The translations under genes and the position numbers were made by a program. The notes beneath the pieces are model-generated. The model searched no databases, had not been told where the DNA came from, and saw only the letters and a program-made list of their open reading frames with translations. Positions 57,337 to 64,000 of a DNA stretch of 64,000 nt are shown here, in pieces; the stretch's first letter is position 1, and each line of letters starts with the position of its first letter. The DNA is from Liquorilactobacillus capillatus DSM 19910 (GTDB taxonomy: Bacteria > Bacillota > Bacilli > Lactobacillales > Lactobacillaceae): assembly GCF_001434915.1 (NCBI RefSeq), contig NZ_AZEF01000053.1, forward strand, positions 1-64,000, in the 5' to 3' direction.

Positions 57337-57517
57337 TTTATATCTTCCTCTCTGGATACTAATAAGCTTATTGTAGATTTCTTTAACGAACTTTCCAAAG
57401 AATTCGACTACTTTTAAGCCTTCTCTAAACAACTTTAATTAAATTTAATTTGAATTTAATTTTACCAAAAAATATATCACTTTGTTAGTAGTTTACTTTA
57501 TTACTTTATAGTTTAAG

Positions 57518-57545
57518 TTGACTTTAATTAGATAACATTTAAAAT
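57518..57545 (+). promoter_or_regulatory. Promoter of the L-hydroxyacid dehydrogenase gene
   Basis: TTGACT (57518-57523), 16-base spacer, TAAAAT (57540-57545), about 45 bases before the ATG. Confidence 0.6.
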
Positions 57546-57590
57546 TAAGATTATAAAATATTTAGATTTTTTTAATGGGGGTCTAGCTAA

Positions 57591-58505
57591 ATGAGAAAAA
57601 TTGGTGTTATTGGTTTAGGTCATGTTGGAGCAACAATTGCTTATACATTAGTAACAAAGGGGATAGCCGATGAACTTGTCTTGATTGATTCGAAGAAAGA
57701 TAAGGCTGTCGCAGAAGAATACGATCTCCGCGATACACTTTCCCGTTTAGATACTTTTACTAAAATTATTCCGCAAAATTATGCTGCTTTAGCAGACGCT
57801 GATATTATTATTACAGCTTTTGGGGATATTTCAGCTATTCAATTAGATGGTGACCGCTTTGGCGAACTAAAACATAATATTACTGCTGTTACCGAGATCG
57901 CACAAAAAATTAAACAAACTGGTTTTAATGGTGTTTTGATTAATATCAGTAATCCCTGTGACGTTATCACTCAACTCTTACAACAAAAAACTGGTCTTAG
58001 TACCAATCAAGTCTTTGGGACTGGAACTTTTCTTGATACAGCAAGAATGCAGCGTGCTGTTGGGCAAGCTCTCAATGAAGATCCCAAAAATATCAGTGGC
58101 TATGTTCTGGGTGAACATGGTGAATCACAATTCACTGCTTGGTCAAGTGTCAGAGTAAAGGGCCACCCTATCCAAGATATCGCCTCTGCACGTGGGCTTG
58201 ATCTAAATGATTTAGATCAACGCGCCCGCCGTGGTGGTTGGTTAGTCTTTTCTGGTAAACATTATACTTGTTATGCAATTGCAACTTGTGCAATTAAGTT
58301 AGCTCTTGCAGTCCTCTCAGATGCTCACCTTGCCTGTCCAACTTCTGTTTACCTTGAAAGCTATCAACATTATATTGGCTATCCTTCCGTTATTGGACGT
58401 CAAGGTATTATCGAAGTTAACAAGATCGAACTGACACTCGATGAACAGAATAGACTTGACAGCTCAGCCAAGATTATTTCAACTAAGCTAGCTTCTTTTA
58501 ATTAA
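57591..58505 (+). CDS. L-2-hydroxyisocaproate dehydrogenase (LDH/MDH family)
   Basis: NAD-dependent reduction of branched 2-oxo acids such as 2-oxoisocaproate to L-2-hydroxy acids. The 304-residue protein begins KIGVIGLGHVGATIAYTL (Rossmann fold) and has GTGTFLDTARMQRAVG, the catalytic His in GYVLGEHGESQF and ISNPCDVIT. The substrate loop GDISAIQLDGDRFGEL differs from lactate dehydrogenase and resembles the L-HicDH of Lactobacillus confusus. Own promoter and terminator. Confidence 0.88.
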   Translation: MRKIGVIGLGHVGATIAYTLVTKGIADELVLIDSKKDKAVAEEYDLRDTLSRLDTFTKIIPQNYAALADADIIITAFGDISAIQLDGDRFGELKHNITAVTEIAQKIKQTGFNGVLINISNPCDVITQLLQQKTGLSTNQVFGTGTFLDTARMQRAVGQALNEDPKNISGYVLGEHGESQFTAWSSVRVKGHPIQDIASARGLDLNDLDQRARRGGWLVFSGKHYTCYAIATCAIKLALAVLSDAHLACPTSVYLESYQHYIGYPSVIGRQGIIEVNKIELTLDEQNRLDSSAKIISTKLASFN

Positions 58506-58514
58506 TTTATAACT

Positions 58515-58570
58515 AAAAAAATCTCCCATCCCAAATAGTTCTCTTTACTACTTGAGATGGGAGATTTTTT
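58515..58570. terminator. Bidirectional terminator after the L-hydroxyacid dehydrogenase gene
   Basis: AAAAAATCTCCCATC pairs with GATGGGAGATTTTTT; it serves this gene and the convergent ABC transporter operon. Confidence 0.85.
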
Positions 58571-58612
58571 GGAGCTGTGTTTAAAGCATTATTGCTTGTA
58601 AAATATTTTTGC

Positions 58613-59563
58613 CTATTTTGAAAGACCAGCTGTAATTTTATCAAGATTCCATTTCATCATTGTATAATAACTATCTCCTGGCTGACCCTTTTTAGCAACT
58701 GAGTCCGTAAAGATCTCAGCATAAATTGGAATCCCCGTTTCTTTAGAGACAGTTTTCATTGGCCGCCCATCAACACTACTTTCAACAAATAATGATGGTA
58801 CCTGGGAACCTTTGAGTTTTTGAACTAGATTTTTTAACTGTTCTGGAGTTCCTTCTTGTTCTGTATTGATTTCCCAAATATAAGCTGCGGGCACATTATA
58901 TGCTCGTGAGAAATACTTGAAACAGCCTTCACTCGTAACGATCATCTTTTTCTCAGCTGAGATATTATCAAATTTATGTTTAGCTTGACTATGCAACCCG
59001 TTTAATTTTTTCACATAAGCTTTCAAATTTTTCTTATAGAATTTTTTATTTTTTGGATCTTTAGCCGAGAGATGCTTTTCAACATTTTGAGCATAAATAA
59101 TTCCATTTTTCAGATCTAACCAGGCATGTGGATCTTCTTTCCCTTTTTGTGATTGATGTCCCTTGAGATAAATTGGTTTGACACCCTCACTTAAAGCAAA
59201 ATAATCTTTATTTGCCTTTTTTCCAGCATTTTTAACTAGCTTTTGAAACCATGTATTTCCACCATTCTCAAGGTTAAGACCATTGTAAAAAATAAGATCA
59301 GCCTCAGATGTTTTCTTCGTATCCTCTGGCAATGGTTCATACTCATGCGGATTCTTACCGACTGGAACAATGCTATGCAATTCAATACGGTCTTTTCCAA
59401 TATTTTTCGTAATATCAGCCAAAATGGAGTTGGTCGTTACAACCTTTACTTTATCTCCCTTGCCGACCGTCCCACTCTTAGTTGAAGAACATCCCGTGAG
59501 GATTGCCAAAATAATTACAGCAGCTAAAACGACGTAGTTTAAATGTTTGCGCGTTTTTCTCAT
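58613..59563 (-). CDS. Metal ABC transporter substrate-binding lipoprotein (Mn/Zn type)
   Basis: A 316-residue lipoprotein with lipobox LTGC (cysteine about 25). The cluster A-I metal ligands are visible: His in [11 protein letters not shown] (about 73), His in KEDPHAWLD (about 145), Glu in [16 protein letters not shown] region (about 211) and Asp in EIFTDS (about 286). A two-His, one-Glu, one-Asp set is typical of manganese binders such as MtsA, PsaA and MntA. It shares one base with the permease stop codon and is the last gene of the operon. Confidence 0.92.
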   Translation of the reverse strand: MRKTRKHLNYVVLAAVIILAILTGCSSTKSGTVGKGDKVKVVTTNSILADITKNIGKDRIELHSIVPVGKNPHEYEPLPEDTKKTSEADLIFYNGLNLENGGNTWFQKLVKNAGKKANKDYFALSEGVKPIYLKGHQSQKGKEDPHAWLDLKNGIIYAQNVEKHLSAKDPKNKKFYKKNLKAYVKKLNGLHSQAKHKFDNISAEKKMIVTSEGCFKYFSRAYNVPAAYIWEINTEQEGTPEQLKNLVQKLKGSQVPSLFVESSVDGRPMKTVSKETGIPIYAEIFTDSVAKKGQPGDSYYTMMKWNLDKITAGLSK

Positions 59564-60402
59564 TATTTTCGTACCTTCCTTTTTAAATATCTTTGTTTAG
59601 GTGAGATGAAGAAACTAATTAAAAATACGATTGCAGCCGTTATTACGATACTTGATCCAACCGCAATATTATAACTATATCCGATAAAAAGCCCGACTAC
59701 TGAAACTGCTGCGCCAATTCCAGCAGCTAAAAAAATCATTGCTTTTAATGTTTTAGTAAATAAGTACGCTGTTGCAGCTGGGGTTATTAACAAAGCAACA
59801 ATCAAAATGGTCCCCACACTTTGCATTGCCGTAACTGCTACCAATGTCAACAGCATCATTAACATATAGTGGTAAAAGTTAACTCGCATTCCTAGAGCCT
59901 TAGCCATTTGTGGATCAAAGGATGTCAGCAAGAGCTCTTTAAAGTAAAGTATAATTACGAGCAGGACAATCAGTGAGACAACGATCGTTATCCACTTATC
60001 AATATCTTGGACCGCTAAAATATTTCCAAAAAGAATATGGAATAAATCAGTTGAGGTACGAGCTAAACCTATCAAAATAACTCCTAAGGCTAAAAAAGAA
60101 CTAAAAGTTATTCCAATTGCAGTATCGCTTTTGATCAGACTATTTTCCTTAATATACGTAATTATTACTGAAGCCATTATTCCAAAGATTGTCGCTCCAA
60201 CAAAAAAATTGATATTAAGAATATAAGCAACTGCGACGCCTGGAAGGACAGCATGTGAGATAGCATCACCCATTAATGACATTCCACGCAGAATGATGAA
60301 ACATCCCACCACGCCAGAAACAATTCCAACCACAACAGCTGTTATTAGCGCATTCTGTAAAAAATGAAAAGTCTGTAAACCATGAATAAATTCAGCTAGC
60401 AT
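59563..60402 (-). CDS. Metal ABC transporter permease (Mn/Zn type)
   Basis: A 279-residue membrane protein of the ABC-3 family with about eight helices; [16 protein letters not shown] (about 45-60) is the family signature contacting the metal path. I chose the ATG eight bases after AGAGG, which leaves one base between it and the ATPase stop; a GTG three codons earlier would overlap that gene. Middle gene of the three-gene operon. Confidence 0.92.
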   Translation of the reverse strand: MLAEFIHGLQTFHFLQNALITAVVVGIVSGVVGCFIILRGMSLMGDAISHAVLPGVAVAYILNINFFVGATIFGIMASVIITYIKENSLIKSDTAIGITFSSFLALGVILIGLARTSTDLFHILFGNILAVQDIDKWITIVVSLIVLLVIILYFKELLLTSFDPQMAKALGMRVNFYHYMLMMLLTLVAVTAMQSVGTILIVALLITPAATAYLFTKTLKAMIFLAAGIGAAVSVVGLFIGYSYNIAVGSSIVITAAIVFLISFFISPKQRYLKRKVRK

Positions 60403-60403
60403 C

Positions 60404-61126
60404 TCACTCACCTCTTTCTACAAGTATGTTCTCTCCGTAAGCACGTTTTAGGTTGGGAACGGTAAACACTTGCGCCGTCTTTCCAGCTGCAATAATTTCT
60501 CTATTTAACATTACAACTTGATCAAAGTAACCTTCAACCTTGTTCAAATCATGATGAACGATTAGAATTGTTTTACCTTTACTTTTAAGATCCTTCAAGA
60601 TTTTTATGATGATATCCTCGCTTACCATATCAACGCCTACGAAAGGTTCATCTAAAAAAAGGTACTCGGCATTTTGCACTAAACAGCGTGCAATCAACAC
60701 ACGTTGAAACTGTCCACCTGATAAAGCGCTTATTTGTCGTTGACTCTGTTCTGATAACCCCACAATCTCTAGTGCTTTATCAACACTTTCCCACTCCTCT
60801 CTTGTTATTCTCTTGAAAAGACCCAGACTTGGAAGTGTCCCTAGTGCAACACATTCCCTGACTGTAATTGGAAATGAAAGATCGATTGAACTCTTCTGGG
60901 CAACGTAAGCAATTCTCTTCAAGGCTTTGTTAGCTTGAATACCATCTAGCATAACTTTTCCACTAGCGCGGACAACACCTAAAGCCGCTTTTAAAAGAGT
61001 TGACTTACCTGAGCCGTTTGGTCCAATAATTCCTGTAATTGTTGGACCTTTAATTACTAAATCGATATTTTTTAAAGCTTCAACTTCATTATTATATACA
61101 ACTCCAACCTTTTGAAATTCAATCAT
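60404..61126 (-). CDS. Metal ABC transporter ATP-binding protein (Mn/Zn type)
   Basis: A 240-residue ABC ATPase with Walker A GPNGSGKSTLLKAALG (about 33-48), signature LSGGQFQRVLIARCL, Walker B EYLFLDEPFVGVD and switch His in LIVHHDL, all intact. I chose the ATG eight bases after AGAGG, giving MIEFQKVGVVY; a GTG three codons upstream is possible. First gene of the operon; a DtxR/MntR-type palindrome overlaps its likely promoter. Confidence 0.93.
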   Translation of the reverse strand: MIEFQKVGVVYNNEVEALKNIDLVIKGPTITGIIGPNGSGKSTLLKAALGVVRASGKVMLDGIQANKALKRIAYVAQKSSIDLSFPITVRECVALGTLPSLGLFKRITREEWESVDKALEIVGLSEQSQRQISALSGGQFQRVLIARCLVQNAEYLFLDEPFVGVDMVSEDIIIKILKDLKSKGKTILIVHHDLNKVEGYFDQVVMLNREIIAAGKTAQVFTVPNLKRAYGENILVERGE

Positions 61127-61170
61127 CTCTATCACCTCTCAGCTAAAAGTTAAACCATTTGTACCTATTT

Positions 61171-61201
61171 TTAGGTTACCCTAAGTAAGTTGCTTAGTCA
61201 A
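61171..61201 (-). promoter_or_regulatory. MntR/DtxR-type operator overlapping the metal transporter promoter
   Basis: TTAGG-TTAC-CCTAA (61171-61184) is a palindrome of the kind bound by DtxR/MntR-family metalloregulators. A -35 TTGACT (61196-61201) lies upstream on the minus strand, with a weak -10 (TAACCT) inside the palindrome at 17-base spacing. Binding would block the transporter genes when manganese is plentiful. Confidence 0.65.
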
Positions 61202-61514
61202 TTTTTAACTTATTATTTATAATTATTTCCCAAGCAATAATTATAAATACCGATGTAAGCGTTTAGCGTTTTTAGATATCTATGCTCCTTAGCTAGCCGC
61301 TCTTTAAGCCTACACACATTTCACTTAACAGATTATTTTATCAACTATCAAAACTTCACCATAACTATCGTTAACTAATTAATGAGTGTCTTTTAAATTT
61401 ATATAAATTTTTTTGCAATTTGAAGATCTCACCTAAGAGCCCTTTCTTAAGCTTCATAAATCTAAGTTTTATCAATTATTATATTTATTACCATTTACTT
61501 TCAAATTTAACTAT
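61202..61514. other. Intergenic stretch without recognisable gene
   Basis: About 310 AT-rich bases between the metal transporter promoter and the rpsI terminator. No reading frame with a ribosome binding site and no structured element stands out. Confidence 0.5.
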
Positions 61515-61551
61515 AATAAAAAAACACTTCTTGGCGAACAAGAAGTGTTTT
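61515..61551 (-). terminator. Terminator after rpsI
   Basis: On the minus strand AAAACACTTCTTG pairs with CAAGAAGTGTTTT around a short loop and is followed by a T run. Confidence 0.88.
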
Positions 61552-61573
61552 GAGATCGTTGATAAATAATATA

Positions 61574-61966
61574 TTAACGCTTAGAGAATTGTGGAGCCTT
61601 ACGAGCTTTCTTAAGACCTGGTTTCTTACGTTCTTTCATACGTGCATCACGTGTTAATAAACCAGCACGTTTCAAAACGCCACGGAAATCTGGGTCAACT
61701 TCAAGTAAAGCGCGGGCAATTCCATGACGAACTGCACCAGCTTGACCAGCAAAGCCACCACCATTAACATTAACAAGAACATCATATGAACCTGTTGTTT
61801 CTGTAGCTTCGAAGGGCTGAATCATAACTTTACGTAAGTTAGCAAATGGAATATAATCTTCTGCTGTTTTGCCGTTAATCGTGATCTGACCTGCACCGGG
61901 TGTTAAAATTACACGCGCAACAGAGTTCTTACGACGGCCTGTTCCTCTATATTGTACTTGAGCCAA
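61574..61966 (-). CDS. rpsI: 30S ribosomal protein S9
   Basis: 130 residues, with [16 protein letters not shown] at the N-terminus, the [20 protein letters not shown] core and the conserved basic end [12 protein letters not shown] whose final SKR reaches the ribosomal P site. It follows rplM by 12 bases, the universal pairing, and a strong terminator ends the operon. Confidence 0.98.
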   Translation of the reverse strand: MAQVQYRGTGRRKNSVARVILTPGAGQITINGKTAEDYIPFANLRKVMIQPFEATETTGSYDVLVNVNGGGFAGQAGAVRHGIARALLEVDPDFRGVLKRAGLLTRDARMKERKKPGLKKARKAPQFSKR

Positions 61967-61978
61967 TTAAGTTTCCTC

Positions 61979-62422
61979 CTAGATTAAGTTTGTGATATCC
62001 AATACTTCTGGTTTTTGAGCTTCATGTTTGTGATCTGCACCACGGTAAACATGTAACTTCTTAGCTTGTTCTCTTCCGAGTGTTCCTTTTGGAAGCATCC
62101 CTTTAATCGATAAAGCAATTAACTTCTCAGAATCATTTTGACGGAATTCACCAGCAGTACGGCTCTTCAAACCACCTGGATGATCTGTATGATGATAATA
62201 AACTTTACGTTCTGCTTTATGTCCTGTCAAGCCAATCTTTTCTGCATTAATAACGATAACGAAATCACCTGTATCAACGTTAGGCGTAAATGTTGGCTTA
62301 TTCTTGCCACGCAAGATAGAAGCCACAACTGAGGACAGACGTCCTAAGGGAACATCAGTTGCATCTACGACATACCATTTACGTTCCACTTCACCTGGTT
62401 TTGCAATATATGTTGTACGCAC
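61979..62422 (-). CDS. rplM: 50S ribosomal protein L13
   Basis: 147 residues, with [20 protein letters not shown] at the N-terminus and the [20 protein letters not shown] segment of the family. GTG start with GGAGG nine bases upstream. First gene of the rplM-rpsI pair, preceded by a structured leader at 62442-62505 that is probably the site of autoregulation. Confidence 0.98.
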   Translation of the reverse strand: MRTTYIAKPGEVERKWYVVDATDVPLGRLSSVVASILRGKNKPTFTPNVDTGDFVIVINAEKIGLTGHKAERKVYYHHTDHPGGLKSRTAGEFRQNDSEKLIALSIKGMLPKGTLGREQAKKLHVYRGADHKHEAQKPEVLDITNLI

Positions 62423-62441
62423 GTTTTATTTCCTCCATTTT

Positions 62442-62505
62442 TATATGCTTGTTTGACGCAAAATAAGTTTCCGGGGCCTACTGTGGGGCAAACAATACCA
62501 TATAC
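62442..62505 (-). ncRNA. Structured leader of rplM (probable L13 leader)
   Basis: On the minus strand TATATGGTATTGTTTG (5' arm) pairs with CAAACAAGCATATA (3' arm) with a small bulge, enclosing a GC-richer segment around CCCCACAGTAGGCCCC. It lies directly before the rplM ribosome binding site, where Bacilli carry the L13 autoregulatory leader. I did not compare it with the known L13 leader model. Confidence 0.5.
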
Positions 62506-62570
62506 CATGATACTTTTTTTACATTCTAAAGTCAATGATTAAAAGTTAATTATACACTATTCAAACTGTT

Positions 62571-63323
62571 TTACTTATAATAAACTTTTTTTAAGTACAA
62601 TCCACTCGCTGGCGCTGTTGCTCTGCACTCATTTCGATCTTTGACTTCGTATAATCGTAAAAAATCATGGACAGGTCTTTTTTCATTCCCAATCTCTAGT
62701 AAAGTTGCTACCATGATCCTAACTTGATTATATAAAAAACCATTTCCATAAAATTCAAAAACAACTTCACCTGTAGTTTGATCCTCTTTAACAGTCGCAT
62801 CATAGATTGTTCGAATGTGGCTTTTAGCTTGACTACCTGAGGCAACGAAACTCGAAAAATCATGTGTTCCTATAACATCCGGTAAAGCCGCCTTGATCAA
62901 ATCAACCTTTAAAGGATACTTATATTGTCCAGTATAAAACCTTTTGAAAGGATTTACAAAACGACCTAAACTAACGCGGTATAAATAGCGTTTGCCATGG
63001 GTTGTAAACCGTGCATGAAAAGTTGTGGCGACCCGCTTAGCAGTTAAGATCTCCACATCTAACGGTAATAAACTATTCAGGCCATTTACAATTCCTTCTT
63101 CTGGAATATCATTTTCTAGATCAAAATGGATTACCTGCCCTAACGCATGCACCCCAGCATCTGTTCTTCCCGAACCAAAAATATGCACAAAAGATGCCGC
63201 TGTACTCATCTTATTAACAGCCGTTTCAAGTACTGATTGAACCGTTCGTTGGTTAGGCTGACTTTGAAAGCCAGCAAACTTCGTTCCATCATATGCAAGT
63301 GTTACCATATATCTATTTGTCAT
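62571..63323 (-). CDS. truA: tRNA pseudouridine(38-40) synthase TruA
   Basis: Makes pseudouridine in the anticodon arm of tRNAs. The 250-residue protein has the catalytic Asp in [14 protein letters not shown] (about 50-63) and the C-terminal [13 protein letters not shown] segment of TruA. It lies nine bases after ecfT and upstream of rplM-rpsI, the usual ecf-truA-rplM-rpsI order of Bacilli. Confidence 0.96.
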   Translation of the reverse strand: MTNRYMVTLAYDGTKFAGFQSQPNQRTVQSVLETAVNKMSTAASFVHIFGSGRTDAGVHALGQVIHFDLENDIPEEGIVNGLNSLLPLDVEILTAKRVATTFHARFTTHGKRYLYRVSLGRFVNPFKRFYTGQYKYPLKVDLIKAALPDVIGTHDFSSFVASGSQAKSHIRTIYDATVKEDQTTGEVVFEFYGNGFLYNQVRIMVATLLEIGNEKRPVHDFLRLYEVKDRNECRATAPASGLYLKKVYYK

Positions 63324-63332
63324 CTTTACCTC

Positions 63333-64000
63333 TCACCAATTCCGTAAATATAATAAGACTATCATTGTTAGTCCAAACAAAATGCAGGCCAAAGTATCAT
63401 TACGTTTCCAAAAATGAATACGGTATTTAGTTCGACCTTCTCCACCGCGATAACCCCTTGCTTCCATCGCGGTCGCAAGATCTTCGGCCCGATTAAACGA
63501 GCTGACAAATAACGGGATCAGCAATGGCACGACTGCTTTTATTTGTTTAACAATATTACCTTCTCCAAAGTTGACTCCTCTTGAGCGTTGTGCATTCATT
63601 ATTTTTTCAGTTTCATCCATTAATGTCGGAACAAACCGTAGCGCGATCGACAACATTAATGAAATTTCATAGACTGGTACTTTGAACTTTTTCAATGGTC
63701 CCATTAATGATTCCAAAGCATCTGAGATTTCCAGTGGAGCTGTCGTTAGCGTCAATAATGTTGACATAAAAATAATCAAAACAAACCGGCAAAAAACATA
63801 GCTCCCATTAATTATCCCCAAACTCGTTAAAGATAATGGCCCCCACTGCCAATAAACAGTCCCTCCACGCGCAAAAAAAATCTGTAGTAGGACAGTAAAG
63901 AGAATCAACCAAATAAGTGGTCTGACACCCTTTAAAAAGAAACCAAAATTAACCTTGGACAGCAAAACACAACTGAGTGTTAACAAAAATAATAACGTAT
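63333..64000 (-). CDS. ecfT: ECF transporter transmembrane protein EcfT (5' end outside the window)
   Basis: Energy-coupling transmembrane subunit of vitamin transporters. The visible 222 codons have several membrane helices and both coupling-helix motifs that bind the ATPases: ALRFVPTLMDET-type sequence with AQRSRGVNFGEG (first Ala-Arg-Gly motif) and AMEARGYRGGEGRT (second). The frame is open to position 64000 with family-like sequence, so the true start lies beyond the right edge; EcfT is usually about 265 residues. The ecfA1/ecfA2 genes are expected just outside. Confidence 0.95.
   Translation of the reverse strand, partial: TLLFLLTLSCVLLSKVNFGFFLKGVRPLIWLILFTVLLQIFFARGGTVYWQWGPLSLTSLGIINGSYVFCRFVLIIFMSTLLTLTTAPLEISDALESLMGPLKKFKVPVYEISLMLSIALRFVPTLMDETEKIMNAQRSRGVNFGEGNIVKQIKAVVPLLIPLFVSSFNRAEDLATAMEARGYRGGEGRTKYRIHFWKRNDTLACILFGLTMIVLLYLRNW

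Overview
The window is 64 kb of compact, AT-rich chromosome from a low-GC Gram-positive bacterium, almost certainly a lactobacillus (Lactobacillaceae). Supporting signs are the ptsHI pair, a CtsR box in front of clpE, the pcrA-ligA-camS-gatCAB cluster, an L-2-hydroxyisocaproate dehydrogenase, lineage families such as DUF1827, DUF4828 and YkuJ, AGGAGG-type ribosome binding sites, and frequent TGn extended -10 promoters. The genus cannot be fixed by eye; a relative of Ligilactobacillus or Liquorilactobacillus is a guess. I found no insertion sequence, prophage, CRISPR array, plasmid gene or obvious foreign island.

Layout. At 1-260 the left edge holds the leader and tandem promoters of a ribosomal RNA operon that leaves the window on the minus strand. 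At 0.8-6.6 kb is a minus-strand lipoteichoic acid locus: two glycolipid glycosyltransferases, a flippase-like membrane protein, a YkuJ-family protein and LtaS. At 6.8-13.3 kb are ptsHI, clpE with its CtsR operator, a DUF1827 gene and a MucBP-type protein without an export signal. At 13.4-25.8 kb are prfC, a CNNM/CBS protein, a TagH-like protein with a LysM domain, tagD, an AI-2E family transporter, ntdP, a serine hydrolase, an RlmD-type methyltransferase, recX, yihY and a LysM protein. At 26-33.3 kb are galU, map, a flavodoxin, a YfhO-type glycosyltransferase, wecB and one tRNA-Arg(CCU). At 33.4-41.6 kb are a DEAD-box helicase, an oxidoreductase, small regulators, a nitroreductase/HxlR divergent pair, a SAP protein, a second RlmD-type gene and dagK. 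At 41.7-54.2 kb are gatCAB, camS, ligA, pcrA, a PurK-like gene, and pbuX/xpt under a guanine riboswitch. At 54.3-64 kb are a glucosaminidase, a MarR regulator, a nitrilase-family amidase divergent from hicDH, a manganese/zinc-type ABC transporter, rplM-rpsI, truA and the start of the ECF transporter gene ecfT.

How the genes fit together. Many scattered loci serve the cell envelope. GalU supplies UDP-glucose, the two glycosyltransferases build the glycolipid anchor, LtaS polymerises glycerol phosphate, and DagK can recycle the diacylglycerol released. TagD supplies CDP-glycerol, WecB supplies UDP-ManNAc, and YfhO-type proteins glycosylate teichoic acids. A second theme is purine salvage (xpt, pbuX). 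A third is disposal of amino-acid-derived 2-oxo acids (amidase plus L-hydroxyacid dehydrogenase).

I did not find a clear new multi-gene system. The best candidates for something undescribed are single proteins that look like repurposed enzymes. One is a TagH-like ABC protein whose Walker A, Walker B and switch residues are all substituted and which carries a membrane anchor and LysM domain. The other is a PurK-like ATP-grasp protein that has lost its metal-binding and signature residues. Others are a MucBP protein lacking a signal peptide, an EF-hand-like loop at the end of DagK, and a hairpin that can both terminate flavodoxin transcription and hide the yfhO ribosome binding site.
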